This document shows positions 1-9,350 of a stretch of 34,158 nucleotides of DNA, piece by piece. Numbering within the stretch: position 1 is the first letter of the stretch; each line of letters starts with the position of its first letter. Source of the DNA: Deltaproteobacteria bacterium (GTDB lineage: Bacteria > SAR324 > XYD2-FULL-50-16); NCBI GenBank assembly GCA_018657625.1, contig JABHWU010000045.1, positions 1-34,158 on the forward strand, written 5' to 3'. Position numbers and translations under genes: made by a program. The notes beneath the pieces were generated by a model. It was not told the DNA's origin and made no database searches. It saw nothing but the letters and a program-made list of their open reading frames with translations.

Positions 1-162
1 TCAATAGATTTAAGTGGTATTCAAATTTTATATTCTGCCTTTGAAACAGCAAAAATTCTCAAAAAGGACATTTCAATGAGTGGAAGCTTTCCCATTGAAA
101 TAAAAAGGGACATTGAAAGTGCCGGCTTCAATCAGTTTAATTGGTTTTGCAATATCCGTTAA
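1..162 (+). CDS. STAS-domain protein, 3' end only
   Basis: The window opens inside a reading frame that runs 53 codons to TAA at 160-162. The visible residues begin SIDLSGIQILYSAFETAK and end in AGFNQFNWFCNIR. The pattern Asp-Leu-Ser-Gly-Ile-Gln-hydrophobic is the conserved loop-helix of STAS domains (anti-sigma-factor antagonist / MlaB type), where the Ser is often phosphorylated. Small STAS proteins of this kind are commonly the first gene of chemotaxis operons in delta-proteobacterial relatives, which fits the cheR that follows 100 bp downstream. The start lies outside the window. The family assignment rests on this short C-terminal half only. Confidence 0.6.
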   Translation, partial: SIDLSGIQILYSAFETAKILKKDISMSGSFPIEIKRDIESAGFNQFNWFCNIR

Positions 163-262
163 TTGCGCCTTAAACCAAAAGGTGGGATCAATCAAAACCT
201 GTTTCCTGATTTCAAGTCATCATTACAACAGATCAATAAACTACTGAATCATAACACTATTT

Positions 263-1114
263 ATGAATAACTCTATCACATTAAAAGAAAAAGATTTCAA
301 TCGTTTGAGTGATTTTATTCACAATGATTTTGGCATTAAAATGCCACCAGTAAAAAAAATATTACTGGAATCCAGGCTTCAAAAACGATTAAAAGCCTTG
401 AATCTCAATTCATTTGAACACTATTGCGACTATTTATTTAGCCCTGAAGGCAAAGCAGTTGAACTAAAATTCTTCATTGATAAAGTTACAACTAACAAAA
501 CTGATTTTTTTCGGGAACCGGAGCATTTTCACCACCTTACCAATACCGTTTTACCTGAAATCACGAAATCATGGAAAGGGATACATAATCAGCTGCAGGT
601 TTGGAGCGCTGGTTGTTCAACAGGAGAGGAGCCTTATACCATAGCAATGGTTATTCAAAATTATGCTGATGAAAATCCACAATTACAGTTGAATTATTCC
701 ATATTAGCAACGGATATTTCTCAGGAGGTGTTAGCGACTGGCAGCAACGCAGTATATAGTGAAGACAAGGTTGCTCCCGTGGCTTATCCGTTGAAAAAAA
801 AGTTTCTATTACGAAGTAAAGAAAAAAATAAAAATTTAGTTAAAATTGTCCCTGAAATTAGAAAGCAAATACAATTCAAAATTTTGAATTTTATGGATAA
901 TAATTATCCATTGAATAAATTAGTAGATATCGTATTTTGTAGAAATGTTATTATTTATTTTGATAAACCCACACAGGAAAGCATCATTAGAAAACTTTGC
1001 AAAACTATCAAACCAGGTGGATATTTTTTTCAAGGACATTCAGAGTCCATTCAAGGATTTGATGTTCCTTTAAAACCTGTTTTTCCCACAGTTTATCAAA
1101 AAATACATACTTAA
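263..1114 (+). CDS. cheR: CheR, chemotaxis protein methyltransferase
   Basis: The 283-aa protein has the length and order of CheR: an N-terminal helical domain (about 1-85, with [10 protein letters not shown] at 76-85) and a SAM-dependent methyltransferase fold. The SAM-binding motif is [10 protein letters not shown] (114-123), followed by ATDIS (149-153) and CRNVIIYFD (226-234). CheR methylates glutamates on chemoreceptors using S-adenosylmethionine, opposing CheB. It is followed after 7 bp by cheB, so the two adaptation enzymes are probably cotranscribed. No convincing ribosome binding site precedes the ATG, but no other in-frame start lies close upstream. It is a complete gene with no missing motif. 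Confidence 0.95.
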   Translation: MNNSITLKEKDFNRLSDFIHNDFGIKMPPVKKILLESRLQKRLKALNLNSFEHYCDYLFSPEGKAVELKFFIDKVTTNKTDFFREPEHFHHLTNTVLPEITKSWKGIHNQLQVWSAGCSTGEEPYTIAMVIQNYADENPQLQLNYSILATDISQEVLATGSNAVYSEDKVAPVAYPLKKKFLLRSKEKNKNLVKIVPEIRKQIQFKILNFMDNNYPLNKLVDIVFCRNVIIYFDKPTQESIIRKLCKTIKPGGYFFQGHSESIQGFDVPLKPVFPTVYQKIHT

Positions 1115-1121
1115 AAAGGCT

Positions 1122-2192
1122 ATGAAAAAAATCCGTGTATTAATCGTTGATGATTCAGCTATTGTCAGACAAGCCATGGAATCTTTGCTTAACTCAGACA
1201 AGGATATTGAGGTAATTGGTACAGCTGCTGATCCTTACTATGCTGTTGAAAAGATAAAAAAAGAGTTACCTGATGTAATAACTTTAGATGTAGAAATGCC
1301 TAGAATGGATGGTATTACATTTTTACAGAAAATAATGTCACAACATCCCATTCCTGTTGTTATATGTTCCAGTTTATCGGACAGGGGTTCTGAAACTGCA
1401 TTAAAAGCTATTGAATATGGCGCCGTGGAAATCATTCACAAACCCAAAGTAGGAACAAAGGAATTTTTTAAAGAATCAAAAATAACCATATGTGATATCA
1501 TCAAGGCGGCAGCTCAGGTTAATGTTAAGCGCGTGACTCGAAGTCAGCCTCAAAAAATAACAAAAAAACTGACAGCTGATGCGATGCTTCCCAAAGCAAC
1601 ATCCAAAGCGATGATTCAATCCACCGAAAAGGTAATTGTCGTTGGTGCCTCCACTGGTGGAACTGAAGCATTAAAAACCTTTCTGGAAGCATTACCAGCC
1701 AATACCCCGGGTATTGTGATTGTACAGCACATGCCTGAAAGCTTTACCAGAGCCTTTGCCGATCGATTAAATTCGATTTGCCATATGACTGTTAGGGAAG
1801 CTAAAGATAATGATTCAGTTTTAAGAGGTTTTGCCTTAATTGCGCCTGGAAATAAACATGTCTTGTTAAAAAGAAGTGGCGCCAGATATTATGTAGAGGT
1901 AAAGGATGGCCCATTGGTTTCAAGACACCGACCATCAGTCGATGTTCTGTTTCGATCAGCTTCCAGGTACGCTGGTAAAAATGCGTGTGGTGTGATAATG
2001 ACAGGAATGGGAGATGATGGTGCTAAAGGGATGCTGGAAATGAAAGAAGCCGGAGCCCATACTATAGCACAGGATGAAGCAAGTTGCGTTGTTTTTGGAA
2101 TGCCAAAAGAAGCAATTAATCTGGGTGGTGTCAGGCAGGTTCTTCCTCTGAAATCTATTGCAAATGCTGTTTTAAAAGTAGCCACTTATTAA
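1122..2192 (+). CDS. cheB: CheB, receptor methylesterase/deamidase response regulator
   Basis: The 356-aa protein has an N-terminal receiver (acidic pair D10-D11, phosphoacceptor D56 in [11 protein letters not shown]107 in HKP), a linker (about 120-168), and a C-terminal CheB methylesterase domain. The catalytic triad is visible as S177 in GASTGG, H203 in VQHMP and D299 in [10 protein letters not shown]. CheB removes methyl groups from receptors (and deamidates glutamines) when CheA phosphorylates its receiver, giving feedback adaptation with CheR. An AAAGG-like stretch precedes the ATG. The spacing to cheR is 7 bp and to cheY 25 bp, consistent with one operon. The gene looks intact and functional. 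Confidence 0.97.
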   Translation: MKKIRVLIVDDSAIVRQAMESLLNSDKDIEVIGTAADPYYAVEKIKKELPDVITLDVEMPRMDGITFLQKIMSQHPIPVVICSSLSDRGSETALKAIEYGAVEIIHKPKVGTKEFFKESKITICDIIKAAAQVNVKRVTRSQPQKITKKLTADAMLPKATSKAMIQSTEKVIVVGASTGGTEALKTFLEALPANTPGIVIVQHMPESFTRAFADRLNSICHMTVREAKDNDSVLRGFALIAPGNKHVLLKRSGARYYVEVKDGPLVSRHRPSVDVLFRSASRYAGKNACGVIMTGMGDDGAKGMLEMKEAGAHTIAQDEASCVVFGMPKEAINLGGVRQVLPLKSIANAVLKVATY

Positions 2193-2217
2193 ATTTGAAT
2201 TTGAAGGGGGTATTGTA

Positions 2218-2583
2218 ATGAGCAAAATAATCTTAACTGCGGATGATTCGACTAGCGTGCGCCAAATGGTAACATTTACATTGAAAAATTCTGGTTATGA
2301 GGTAATCGAATCAATTGATGGCGCTGATGCCCTCCAAAAACTGGAAGGTAAAAAAATTGATATGGTCATTACCGATTTAAATATGCCAAATATGAATGGG
2401 ATTGAACTAATAAAAGCAATTCGACAAATACCGGAACATAAATTTGTGCCAATAATATTGCTAACAACAGAATCTCAGGCAGAAAAAAAGATGGAAGGTA
2501 AGAATGCCGGTGCAACAGGATGGATTGTAAAACCATTTAAACCAGAACAATTAATCGCAGTAACTAAAAAAGTCTTAGGATAA
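2218..2583 (+). CDS. cheY: CheY-like single-domain response regulator
   Basis: This 121-aa protein is a lone receiver domain: acidic pair D9-D10, phosphoacceptor D53 in ITDLNMPNMNG, T83-T84, and K105 in VKPF. It has no output domain, so it acts by protein-protein contact, classically on the flagellar switch or another motility motor after phosphorylation by CheA. A strong ribosome binding site (GAAGGGGG, 2203-2210) sits 7 bp before the ATG, better than that of its neighbours, suggesting high expression. It lies between cheB and cheA with a 3-bp gap to cheA. The motif G-W-I-V-K-P-F is typical of CheY proteins placed directly upstream of cheA. Confidence 0.93.
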   Translation: MSKIILTADDSTSVRQMVTFTLKNSGYEVIESIDGADALQKLEGKKIDMVITDLNMPNMNGIELIKAIRQIPEHKFVPIILLTTESQAEKKMEGKNAGATGWIVKPFKPEQLIAVTKKVLG

Positions 2584-2586
2584 ATC

Positions 2587-4695
2587 ATGAATTTAGAAGA
2601 CAATCAAAAGGTATTTAGAGAAGAAGCTTATGAAAAACTGGCTGAAATTGAAGAATGTATGCTGGAACTTGAAGCGTCCCCTGATAACACTGAGTTAATA
2701 TCAAAAGCATTCAGGGCTCTGCATACCATTAAAGGTTCAGGCGCTATGTTTGATTTCAATGAAATTGTTACCTTTACCCATGATATCGAAAATGTATACG
2801 ACCTGGTGCGGGATAATATAATTCCAGTTTCAACTGAATTAATCAGCTTGACACTAGCTGCTCACGATCATATCAAAAAAATGCTGGATGATCCGGGTAA
2901 TGAAAATGAAGAGATCATTGATAAAAGAAACGAAATTACAATTGCAATACGAAGTTTAATTCCCAGTAATAAAACAGTAAAAAACGATACAAAATTACAA
3001 GAAGATATAAAAACTACGAAATCCAGTGTCTACACCGTTTATCGAATTCGATTTAAACCGGATAAAGAATTATTTGCAACCGGAACCAATCCTATCTTAC
3101 TCCTGAACGAATTACGGGAACTTGGGGAATGTGTCATCGTCGCTCATACTGAATCAATCCCTAACCTAAATGAAATCAATCCGGAACATTGCTACACGTA
3201 TTGGGACATTATTTTAAGGACCAATAGTGAAATGAGTGCTATCCAGGATGTCTTTATTTTTGTTGACGACAATTGTGAAATTAACATCCAGAAAATCGGG
3301 CAGGATAAAGAATTAGACATCGACTTTGATGAAAAAAAACTTGGGGACATATTATTGGATAGGGGAGATATTGATGCCAATTCATTGCAACTAGCCCTAC
3401 AAAAACAATTACCGGTTGGAGAAATACTAATTAATGAAGGAATGGTTGATAGTGGTAGTATCAATTCAGCCCTGGCTGAACAACAATTTGTAAAAAAAAT
3501 AAAAAATACTGTTAGAAAAGTTGACGTATCATCCAGTATTCGTGTGGACTCTGAGAAACTTGATAAACTGGTAGATTTAGTAGGGGAACTTGTTACAGGT
3601 CAGGCACGATTATCACAAATCGCAAATTATACGATGAACAGTGATTTGACAACAATAGCTGAAGAAATTGAACGACTAACCGCTGAATTACGTGACAATA
3701 CCATGAGTGTTCGAATGTTAACCTTCGGAACAACTTTTAATAAATTTAAAAGATTGGTTAGAGATTTAGGTAGTGATTTGGGTAAAGATATTATTTTAAT
3801 TACTCACGGAGCAGATACTGAATTGGATAAGACTGTTATTGAACAACTCAATGATCCTTTAGTCCATATTCTTCGCAATAGTATTGACCACGGTATTGAA
3901 ACACCAGCAGTTAGAAAAGCAAACCATAAATCGGAGCAAGGTACTGTCACCTTATCCGCTAAATACTCAGGGGCCCATGTATTAATATCTGTTGAAGATG
4001 ATGGTGCAGGATTGTCGGTAGAATCAATACGAAAAAAGGCCATTGAAAAAGGATTAATCACTCCAGATTCCAAAATGACCGACAAAGAAATTTATCAACT
4101 CATTTTTATGCCGGGATTTTCAACAGCAGAAAAGGTCACCAATGTTTCTGGTCGTGGCGTGGGAATGGATGTGGTGAAAAAGGGAATTGAAGCTTTACGA
4201 GGAACGGTAGACGTGGACAGTAACCCCGGAAAAGGTAGTACAATAACATTAAAGCTTCCATTGACCCTGGCAATTATTGATGGCCTTTTGCTAAGTATTG
4301 GTCCCGAAAACTTTATCATTCCACTGGCTGCTGTAAAGGAATGTATTGAACTTACTCAAAAAGATGTCGAAGCAGCTCATGGTAGACATGTCATTAATGT
4401 CAGAGGGCAGATTGTCCCCTATATCAGACTCAAAGATCAATTCCATATTAACAGTGAAAAACAGGAAATTGAACAAGTTGTCATTACTGAAATTGGTAAT
4501 TATCAAATTGGTTTTGTGGTTGATAATGTCATCGATCAACATCAAACTGTGATTAAAAATCTTAGCAAAGTTTATAAAGATATAGACGGCATTTCTGGCG
4601 CAACAATTATGGCGGATGGCACTGTAGCGCTTATCATCGATATCAATAATCTATTACTTAATGTGGAACAGGAAATGCTGGTACAATATACCTAG
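2587..4695 (+). CDS. cheA: CheA chemotaxis histidine kinase with MshEN-like linker
   Basis: At 702 aa this is a full CheA. P1/Hpt carries phospho-site H46 in RALHTIKGSG. Residues 150-236 form a separate alpha/beta region. Residues 251-300 hold two copies of a repeat with the pattern LG-x-ILL-x-x-G...AL-x-x-Q, resembling the MshEN (GspE N-terminal) fold. P3 dimerisation is at about 315-380 (VDLVGELVTGQARL), the ATPase N box at 427-437 (HILRNSIDHGI), G boxes at 470-474 (EDDGAG) and 521-529 (SGRGVGMDV), and the CheW-like P5 domain from about 565. CheA autophosphorylates and passes phosphate to CheY and CheB. No CheW gene is visible in the window. The MshEN-like insert is not part of the textbook enterobacterial enzyme. 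Confidence 0.95.
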   Translation: MNLEDNQKVFREEAYEKLAEIEECMLELEASPDNTELISKAFRALHTIKGSGAMFDFNEIVTFTHDIENVYDLVRDNIIPVSTELISLTLAAHDHIKKMLDDPGNENEEIIDKRNEITIAIRSLIPSNKTVKNDTKLQEDIKTTKSSVYTVYRIRFKPDKELFATGTNPILLLNELRELGECVIVAHTESIPNLNEINPEHCYTYWDIILRTNSEMSAIQDVFIFVDDNCEINIQKIGQDKELDIDFDEKKLGDILLDRGDIDANSLQLALQKQLPVGEILINEGMVDSGSINSALAEQQFVKKIKNTVRKVDVSSSIRVDSEKLDKLVDLVGELVTGQARLSQIANYTMNSDLTTIAEEIERLTAELRDNTMSVRMLTFGTTFNKFKRLVRDLGSDLGKDIILITHGADTELDKTVIEQLNDPLVHILRNSIDHGIETPAVRKANHKSEQGTVTLSAKYSGAHVLISVEDDGAGLSVESIRKKAIEKGLITPDSKMTDKEIYQLIFMPGFSTAEKVTNVSGRGVGMDVVKKGIEALRGTVDVDSNPGKGSTITLKLPLTLAIIDGLLLSIGPENFIIPLAAVKECIELTQKDVEAAHGRHVINVRGQIVPYIRLKDQFHINSEKQEIEQVVITEIGNYQIGFVVDNVIDQHQTVIKNLSKVYKDIDGISGATIMADGTVALIIDINNLLLNVEQEMLVQYT

Positions 4696-4736
4696 CAAAT
4701 TTGAGAGTGAACAAAATTCCAATGTATCTTAATTTT

Positions 4737-4762
4737 GTGTCTATTTTTACTAGGCCACTTCA
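4737..4762 (-). repeat. IS3-type terminal repeat remnant downstream of cheA
   Basis: These 26 bases match the reverse complement of 15045-15070 at 23 of 26 positions. The shared core, read on the minus strand, is TGAAGTGG followed by a GTCC-like stretch and TAAAAAT. A third, shorter copy is at 14018-14035. The TG...CA tips suit IS3-family ends. Next to it, 4711-4738 can form an AT-only hairpin (ACAAAATT/AATTTTGT). A 21-codon frame at 4777-4842, starting MKMDNNGKRKKRTT, runs over the next gene's start. It could be a leader peptide or the head of a lost IS gene, but I cannot decide which. Confidence 0.5.
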
Positions 4763-4834
4763 CTAACCAAGGGCTTATGAAAATGGACAATAACGGTAAA
4801 AGAAAAAAACGGACAACATTAATATTAAGTAAAA

Positions 4835-5965
4835 ATGGATAAAACTAGTTACGAAGCACTCGAAATAGAAAATAAAAAACTCAAAGATGAATTAGAGGCT
4901 AGATTACGTCTATTCGATATCCTGACTGACGCGGTAGATGATGTTATTTATATCATTGATCCTGATTCTATTATCATTGAGATAAACAAGAAAGTCGAAG
5001 ATTATGGATATAAAATGGCCGATCTGAGAGGGAAATCTTTCTTAGATTTTGTACCGGATCAATATAAAGATGCGGCAAGACAGGTCATCGTTGAAAGAAG
5101 AGAAAAAATTAAAGAGATTGAAGACGGCACCAGAAAACAATTTTCTCAGTCAATTGAATTACCATTTATCAATAAATCAAATAAAAGGATTGAAATTCAG
5201 GCTTCAGGAAGGGCTTTTATTGCAGATTTCAAAGTTCAGACAATTAGAATCCATAAAGGGCCACCCATCAAAAAAAACCATATTTATACAATTGGAATCG
5301 CTCGCGATATTACCGATAAAAAACGATTAGATGAACAAATAAAAACATCCCTCAAAGAAAAAGAAATACTTCTTCAGGAAATTCATCACCGGGTTAAGAA
5401 TAATATGCAGGTTATCAATAGTTTGCTTAAACTTCAGGCGAACACTATAGATGATGATCAAATTAAACAAATACTGAATGATAGTCAAAGCCGACTTTAT
5501 GCAATGTCAGCAGTTCATGAATCGCTTCATGGATCAGAAAACTTATCCAATATTGATTTTAAAACCTATCTATCTAAAGTAACAGCCTCCATTTTTCAAA
5601 CATATTCCGTTACCTCAGACAAGGTAAAACTGAATACTAGTATTGATGAAATACCAATCAGTATTAACCAGGTATCTCCTTTAGGTTTAATTATCAATGA
5701 ACTGATATCAAACTCTTTAAAGTATGCTTTTCCTGAGGAAAAAACTGGTAAAATAACAGTGAGAATGAAGAAGCTTGATAATGAACTTGAATTAGTAGTT
5801 ATGGATGATGGTGTCGGGATTCCTGCCGAGCTAGATTGGAAAAATATCAGCAGTCTGGGACTTAAACTTGTTCGAACCTTAGTTGAAAACCAGCTGGATG
5901 GGATAATAGAAATGGAAAGAAAAAAGGGAACAAAATTTGTTATTAAATTTAATTTAGAGTCATAG
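4835..5965 (+). CDS. Cytosolic PAS-HisKA_2 sensor histidine kinase
   Basis: The 376-aa protein has an N-terminal coiled coil (1-28), one PAS domain (about 25-165, ending in the PAC-type IGIARDITDKKRL), then a HisKA_2 dimerisation domain with the signature EIHHRVKNN (182-190), and a HATPase_c domain with N box NELISNSLKYAF, G1 DDGVGIP and a short G2 region SLGLKLVRTLV. There is no membrane segment, so it senses an intracellular or cofactor-bound signal. HisKA_2 kinases usually phosphorylate stand-alone or PAS-linked receivers such as the one at 7938. Its last residues (KFVIKFNLES) closely match the end of the kinase at 32968-34158, showing paralogy. Confidence 0.9.
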   Translation: MDKTSYEALEIENKKLKDELEARLRLFDILTDAVDDVIYIIDPDSIIIEINKKVEDYGYKMADLRGKSFLDFVPDQYKDAARQVIVERREKIKEIEDGTRKQFSQSIELPFINKSNKRIEIQASGRAFIADFKVQTIRIHKGPPIKKNHIYTIGIARDITDKKRLDEQIKTSLKEKEILLQEIHHRVKNNMQVINSLLKLQANTIDDDQIKQILNDSQSRLYAMSAVHESLHGSENLSNIDFKTYLSKVTASIFQTYSVTSDKVKLNTSIDEIPISINQVSPLGLIINELISNSLKYAFPEEKTGKITVRMKKLDNELELVVMDDGVGIPAELDWKNISSLGLKLVRTLVENQLDGIIEMERKKGTKFVIKFNLES

Positions 5966-6049
5966 AAATAGAAAAAATCTGACTTGATATTCATCTTTAG
6001 AACTTCAAATTCCTTGTTAACATTAAGCAGTAAAAAAGTAAGTATTTTT

Positions 6050-7879
6050 ATGATATTTCAATTTAAGAGATGGTTTACTCCTCCTGTTTTTGCAGATGAT
6101 GAATTAAAAACAAAACAAATAAATTTACTTAATGCATCACTAATTGTGGTCATTATTTTTGTCCTTTTGGTTTTTGTTGGCAATCTAGTAGGTGGAGAAA
6201 TCCCAAATTCAACTTTGATTATCAATGGTGTAATTTTAATAACTGCGCTTTTAATGCGCTTTTGGATGTATCATGGTAATATTACGCTGGTAGCAGTTGG
6301 ATTGGTTTCTATAGCTATACTTTTGATAACAGTGTCAATTATCAGTTTGGGAACCATCCGAACGCCAACCACTGCAGTTTATCTTCTGATAATTATTTGG
6401 GCAGGGTTATTATTGAACTTAAGAGGGCTACTGGTGACTACGATATTCTGTTCTTTATCAGTATACGGAATAATTTTTGCGGAAAACCACGGTATGCTAC
6501 CCCTTCCTATTTTAACTGTTAATATCACGCAATGGGTTACATATACTGCTTTATTTGGATTGTGTGGTGGTTTATCTTATTTTGCACATCAAACGACTCA
6601 TCAAACTTTAATCCGGTTGAACAAAGAAATCACTGAACATAAACAGACAGAAAAGTCACTCAAAGAATCTGAGATTAATTTAAGAAGGGCGCACCGGATA
6701 GCGAAAATGGGTACATGGGTTTACGATAATATTAATAAAACGGCAAATTGGTCCGATGAGTATTTTCGTCTGTTAGGAATTAATAAAACAAAATATCCTG
6801 ATAGAAAGGTCCCCGATTCGGGATGGTTGTCAATTTTAGAAAGTCCCAAAGAAACACAGGCTTTGGTTAATAGTTTAATGGACAAAAACGACTATTATGA
6901 ATCGGAATACCGGACCGTTCCTATCAATGGAAAAGTTAAAGCAATCTATTCTTATTGTGAAGTAGAAAGAGATAACAATGGGGATATAACGCGTATTTTT
7001 GGAACTGATCATGATATCACAATGCACAAACAGGCAGAAGAAGCGCTTAAAAATTCACATGATGAACTTGAAAAGAAGATTGAGGAACGAACAATCGAAT
7101 ACAAAAAGGCCAAAGAGGATGCAGAACAAGCAAATCATTTAAAAAGTGAGTTTTTGGCCAACATGTCTCATGAGTTACATACTCCTATGCACCATATACT
7201 TAGTTTTGCTCAAATCGGAATTAGGCGGTTTAATACAGCTAAAGATAAAACTTTGGATAGTTTTGAAAAAATTATTTCGGCTAGTAATCGTATGATGGTG
7301 CTGATAAATAACTTACTTGATTTGTCAGAACTGGAATCGGGTCGGGTAGACTATCAAATGGAAAAAACCGAACTGGCTGATATAATTAAAAATCTGATCA
7401 ATGAATTCTCTTCTATAATTGATGGGAAATCGATATATCTTGAGCTAAAAAAACCGAAATATTCAACAATTGTCATGTGTGATGACATTAAAATCAGTCA
7501 GGTATTGCGAAACCTAATATCTAACGCACTTAAATTTACATCACCTAATCAATCTATTATCATTTCATTTAAACAACAAAAACTACCTGAAGGGAAAGGA
7601 CAGACTGATAATGATATGATCCCAGCCTTGACGCTCAGAATCAAAGATAAAGGTATCGGAATTCCTGAAAATGAACTTGAATCAGTATTTGATAAATTTG
7701 TTCAGAGCAGTAAGACAAACACAGGTGCTGGTGGCACCGGACTTGGTTTGGCTATTTGTAAGAAAATTATCCCGGCACATAAAGGAAAGATATGGGCAGA
7801 GAATAATACGGAAGGGGGAGCAACCTTTAGTTTTTTATTGCCCTATGAACAGAAAGAACCAGTCATTGAAAAAAGATGA
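6050..7879 (+). CDS. Membrane-bound PAS histidine kinase (HisKA/HATPase)
   Basis: Read from the ATG at 6050, the protein is 609 aa. An in-frame TTG at 5984 would add 22 residues, but these look like non-coding leader. The first ~180 residues hold five or more hydrophobic segments (about 28-47, 55-72, 78-100, 107-145, 160-180) with short loops. A PAS domain with PAC follows (about 220-330), then a coiled coil and HisKA with H374 in MSHELHTPM. This differs from the usual SHELRTP by a His for Arg. The HATPase domain has N box VLRNLISNALKFT, G1 KDKGIGIP and G2 GGTGLGLAIC. It is a complete orthodox kinase with no receiver of its own. The downstream receiver gene at 7938 is a candidate partner. Confidence 0.88.
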   Translation: MIFQFKRWFTPPVFADDELKTKQINLLNASLIVVIIFVLLVFVGNLVGGEIPNSTLIINGVILITALLMRFWMYHGNITLVAVGLVSIAILLITVSIISLGTIRTPTTAVYLLIIIWAGLLLNLRGLLVTTIFCSLSVYGIIFAENHGMLPLPILTVNITQWVTYTALFGLCGGLSYFAHQTTHQTLIRLNKEITEHKQTEKSLKESEINLRRAHRIAKMGTWVYDNINKTANWSDEYFRLLGINKTKYPDRKVPDSGWLSILESPKETQALVNSLMDKNDYYESEYRTVPINGKVKAIYSYCEVERDNNGDITRIFGTDHDITMHKQAEEALKNSHDELEKKIEERTIEYKKAKEDAEQANHLKSEFLANMSHELHTPMHHILSFAQIGIRRFNTAKDKTLDSFEKIISASNRMMVLINNLLDLSELESGRVDYQMEKTELADIIKNLINEFSSIIDGKSIYLELKKPKYSTIVMCDDIKISQVLRNLISNALKFTSPNQSIIISFKQQKLPEGKGQTDNDMIPALTLRIKDKGIGIPENELESVFDKFVQSSKTNTGAGGTGLGLAICKKIIPAHKGKIWAENNTEGGATFSFLLPYEQKEPVIEKR

Positions 7880-7910
7880 AATCCATTGTTAATTTAAGAA
7901 ATAAAACAGT

Positions 7911-7932
7911 ATCAAATTCAACATCGAAACTT
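7911..7932 (+). pseudogene. Vestigial 3' tip of a HisKA_2 kinase gene
   Basis: Between the stop of the membrane kinase (7879) and the ATG at 7938 lies ATCAAATTCAACATCGAAAC, which would encode IKFNIET. The same bases, with one substitution, are the true 3' end of the HisKA_2 kinase at 32968-34158, located just before its receiver partner. This indicates that the receiver gene at 7938 once followed a HisKA_2 kinase, and that all but the last ~20 bp of that kinase was replaced. Confidence 0.55.
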
Positions 7933-7937
7933 TAATT

Positions 7938-9131
7938 ATGGAAAAAGTTAAAATACTAATCGTAGAAGATGAAGCCATTATCGCAATGGAGATTGAGAGT
8001 CAGTTGCAGAGTCTAGGATACGAAGTGACTTCCATTGTCGATACAGGTGAAAGAGCGATTCAGAAAACAGAGGTAGATAAGCCCGATATTATCTTGATGG
8101 ATATTAGAATAAAGGGAGAGATAGATGGTATTGATACGGCTGAAGTCATCCGAAATCGATTCGGGATTCCAGTGATCTTCTCGACGGCATATTTGGATCA
8201 TGGAAGGATCGAGCGGGCTAAGGTTACGATGCCTTTTGGATATGTGTTGAAGCCGATTCAAGAAAGAGATCTGAAAGTAACACTGGAGATGGCATTATAC
8301 GTAGAGAAGATTGAAAAAGAAAAGCAACAGATTAACCAAAAATTACAGGAAAGTGAAAAAAAGTACCGTTTGGCTTTTCATACAAGTCCTGATGCAGTGA
8401 ATATCAATCGGTTAGACGGCCTTTATGTGGACATCAATGAAGGTTTTACCCGTCTAACTGGTTTCACTAGAGAAGATTCAATTGGAAAACTGTCTACTGA
8501 AATAGATATTTGGGCAATCCCAGAGGATCGAAAGAGACTCGTCGAAGGGTTAAATAAAAGTAGTTATGTTGAAAATCTGGAATCAAAATTCAGATGCAAA
8601 GATGGATCATTTAAAACTGCACTAATGTCAGCCAGCATCATTGAAATAGGTGGGGAGTCGCATATCTTATCAGTTACCCGGGATATAACTGCCAGAAAAG
8701 AAATTGAAGAGGAACTCAAGGTAAGTCAATTGATTTTTTCTCAACAATTTTACCAATCGTCAACCAGCATGTGCCTTTATAATCCTGATGGTATCATAGC
8801 AAAAGCAAATCCGAAGTTTTGTGAAATGTTTGGAGTTGAAGAAGAGGATATTGTCAAATCAACGTATAATATTTTCCAGGATCAAGCCATAAAAGATGGC
8901 AGGGTAATCCCTCATCTTGAAAAGCTGTTCAATGAAAAAAAGTCAGTTTGTTGGAAAGTATTCTTTGATTTAGATGTTTCATCAAGTTCAACCGGGACAA
9001 GGACGGAGAAAAGCGGAAAGCTAGAACTTGAAGTGTTTGGCTACCCTATATTGGATGACAGGAAAAACCTACTATTTGTTGTACTTCAACACTATGATAT
9101 TACAAATCGTAACCAGGCTGATGAAGACTGA
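7938..9131 (+). CDS. Response regulator with two PAS domains, cut by an in-frame TGA
   Basis: The 397-aa product has a receiver (E10-D11, phosphoacceptor D55 in ILMDIRIKG, K105 in VLKP) and two PAS/PAC domains (about 145-255 and 265-390, ending LQHYDITNRNQADED). It has no kinase or DNA-binding output. The receiver is almost identical to that of the protein at 31823-32965. The reading frame continues without shift after the TGA at 9129-9131 into a third PAS domain. The linker ADED-stop-KVNENKYRRLF reads like a normal PAS-PAS linker (ALKVNEEKYRRLF-like), so the stop is probably a mutation and this is the front of a longer protein. It may still work as a phosphate sink or PAS-output regulator. 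Confidence 0.82.
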   Translation: MEKVKILIVEDEAIIAMEIESQLQSLGYEVTSIVDTGERAIQKTEVDKPDIILMDIRIKGEIDGIDTAEVIRNRFGIPVIFSTAYLDHGRIERAKVTMPFGYVLKPIQERDLKVTLEMALYVEKIEKEKQQINQKLQESEKKYRLAFHTSPDAVNINRLDGLYVDINEGFTRLTGFTREDSIGKLSTEIDIWAIPEDRKRLVEGLNKSSYVENLESKFRCKDGSFKTALMSASIIEIGGESHILSVTRDITARKEIEEELKVSQLIFSQQFYQSSTSMCLYNPDGIIAKANPKFCEMFGVEEEDIVKSTYNIFQDQAIKDGRVIPHLEKLFNEKKSVCWKVFFDLDVSSSSTGTRTEKSGKLELEVFGYPILDDRKNLLFVVLQHYDITNRNQADED

Positions 9132-9350
9132 AAAGTGAATGAGAATAAGTATCGAAGGCTATTTGAGGATTCCGCAGACGGAATCACGCTTGGTGAACCA
9201 GAAACTGGTATTGTGACAGACTGCAACCAGCCGTTGGCAGATTTAGTAAGTAGATCAAAATATGAGATTATAGGTCAACACCAGCGGATTCTTCATCCTA
9301 TATGGTCAAAATATTATTTTCCTTTGAAACCCAATAATAGCAAAGATTCA
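9132..9350 (+). pseudogene. Third PAS domain of the 7938 gene, truncated
   Basis: In frame with the preceding gene, KVNENKYRRLFEDSADGI and DCNQPLADLVSRSKYEIIG are the first half of a PAS domain, ending at the conserved QHQRILHP (about 9300). PAS similarity then stops. The next ~50 bases up to the insertion sequence encode no recognisable domain, and no continuation is seen beyond the IS. A GTG at 9135 could start a short peptide, but a half PAS domain is unlikely to fold. I read it as the broken C-terminal part of the receiver-PAS protein, damaged first by the TGA and then by a deletion or insertion near 9300. Confidence 0.7.

Noticed and set aside
1889..2185. Long open frames antisense to cheB, cheA and other genes
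   Set aside because: They lie entirely inside well-supported genes and carry no domain signal, so they are by-products of coding bias.
5984..6049. TTG at 5984 as the start of the membrane kinase
   Set aside because: The 22 added residues resemble translated leader, and the ATG at 6050 directly precedes the conserved-looking N-terminus.
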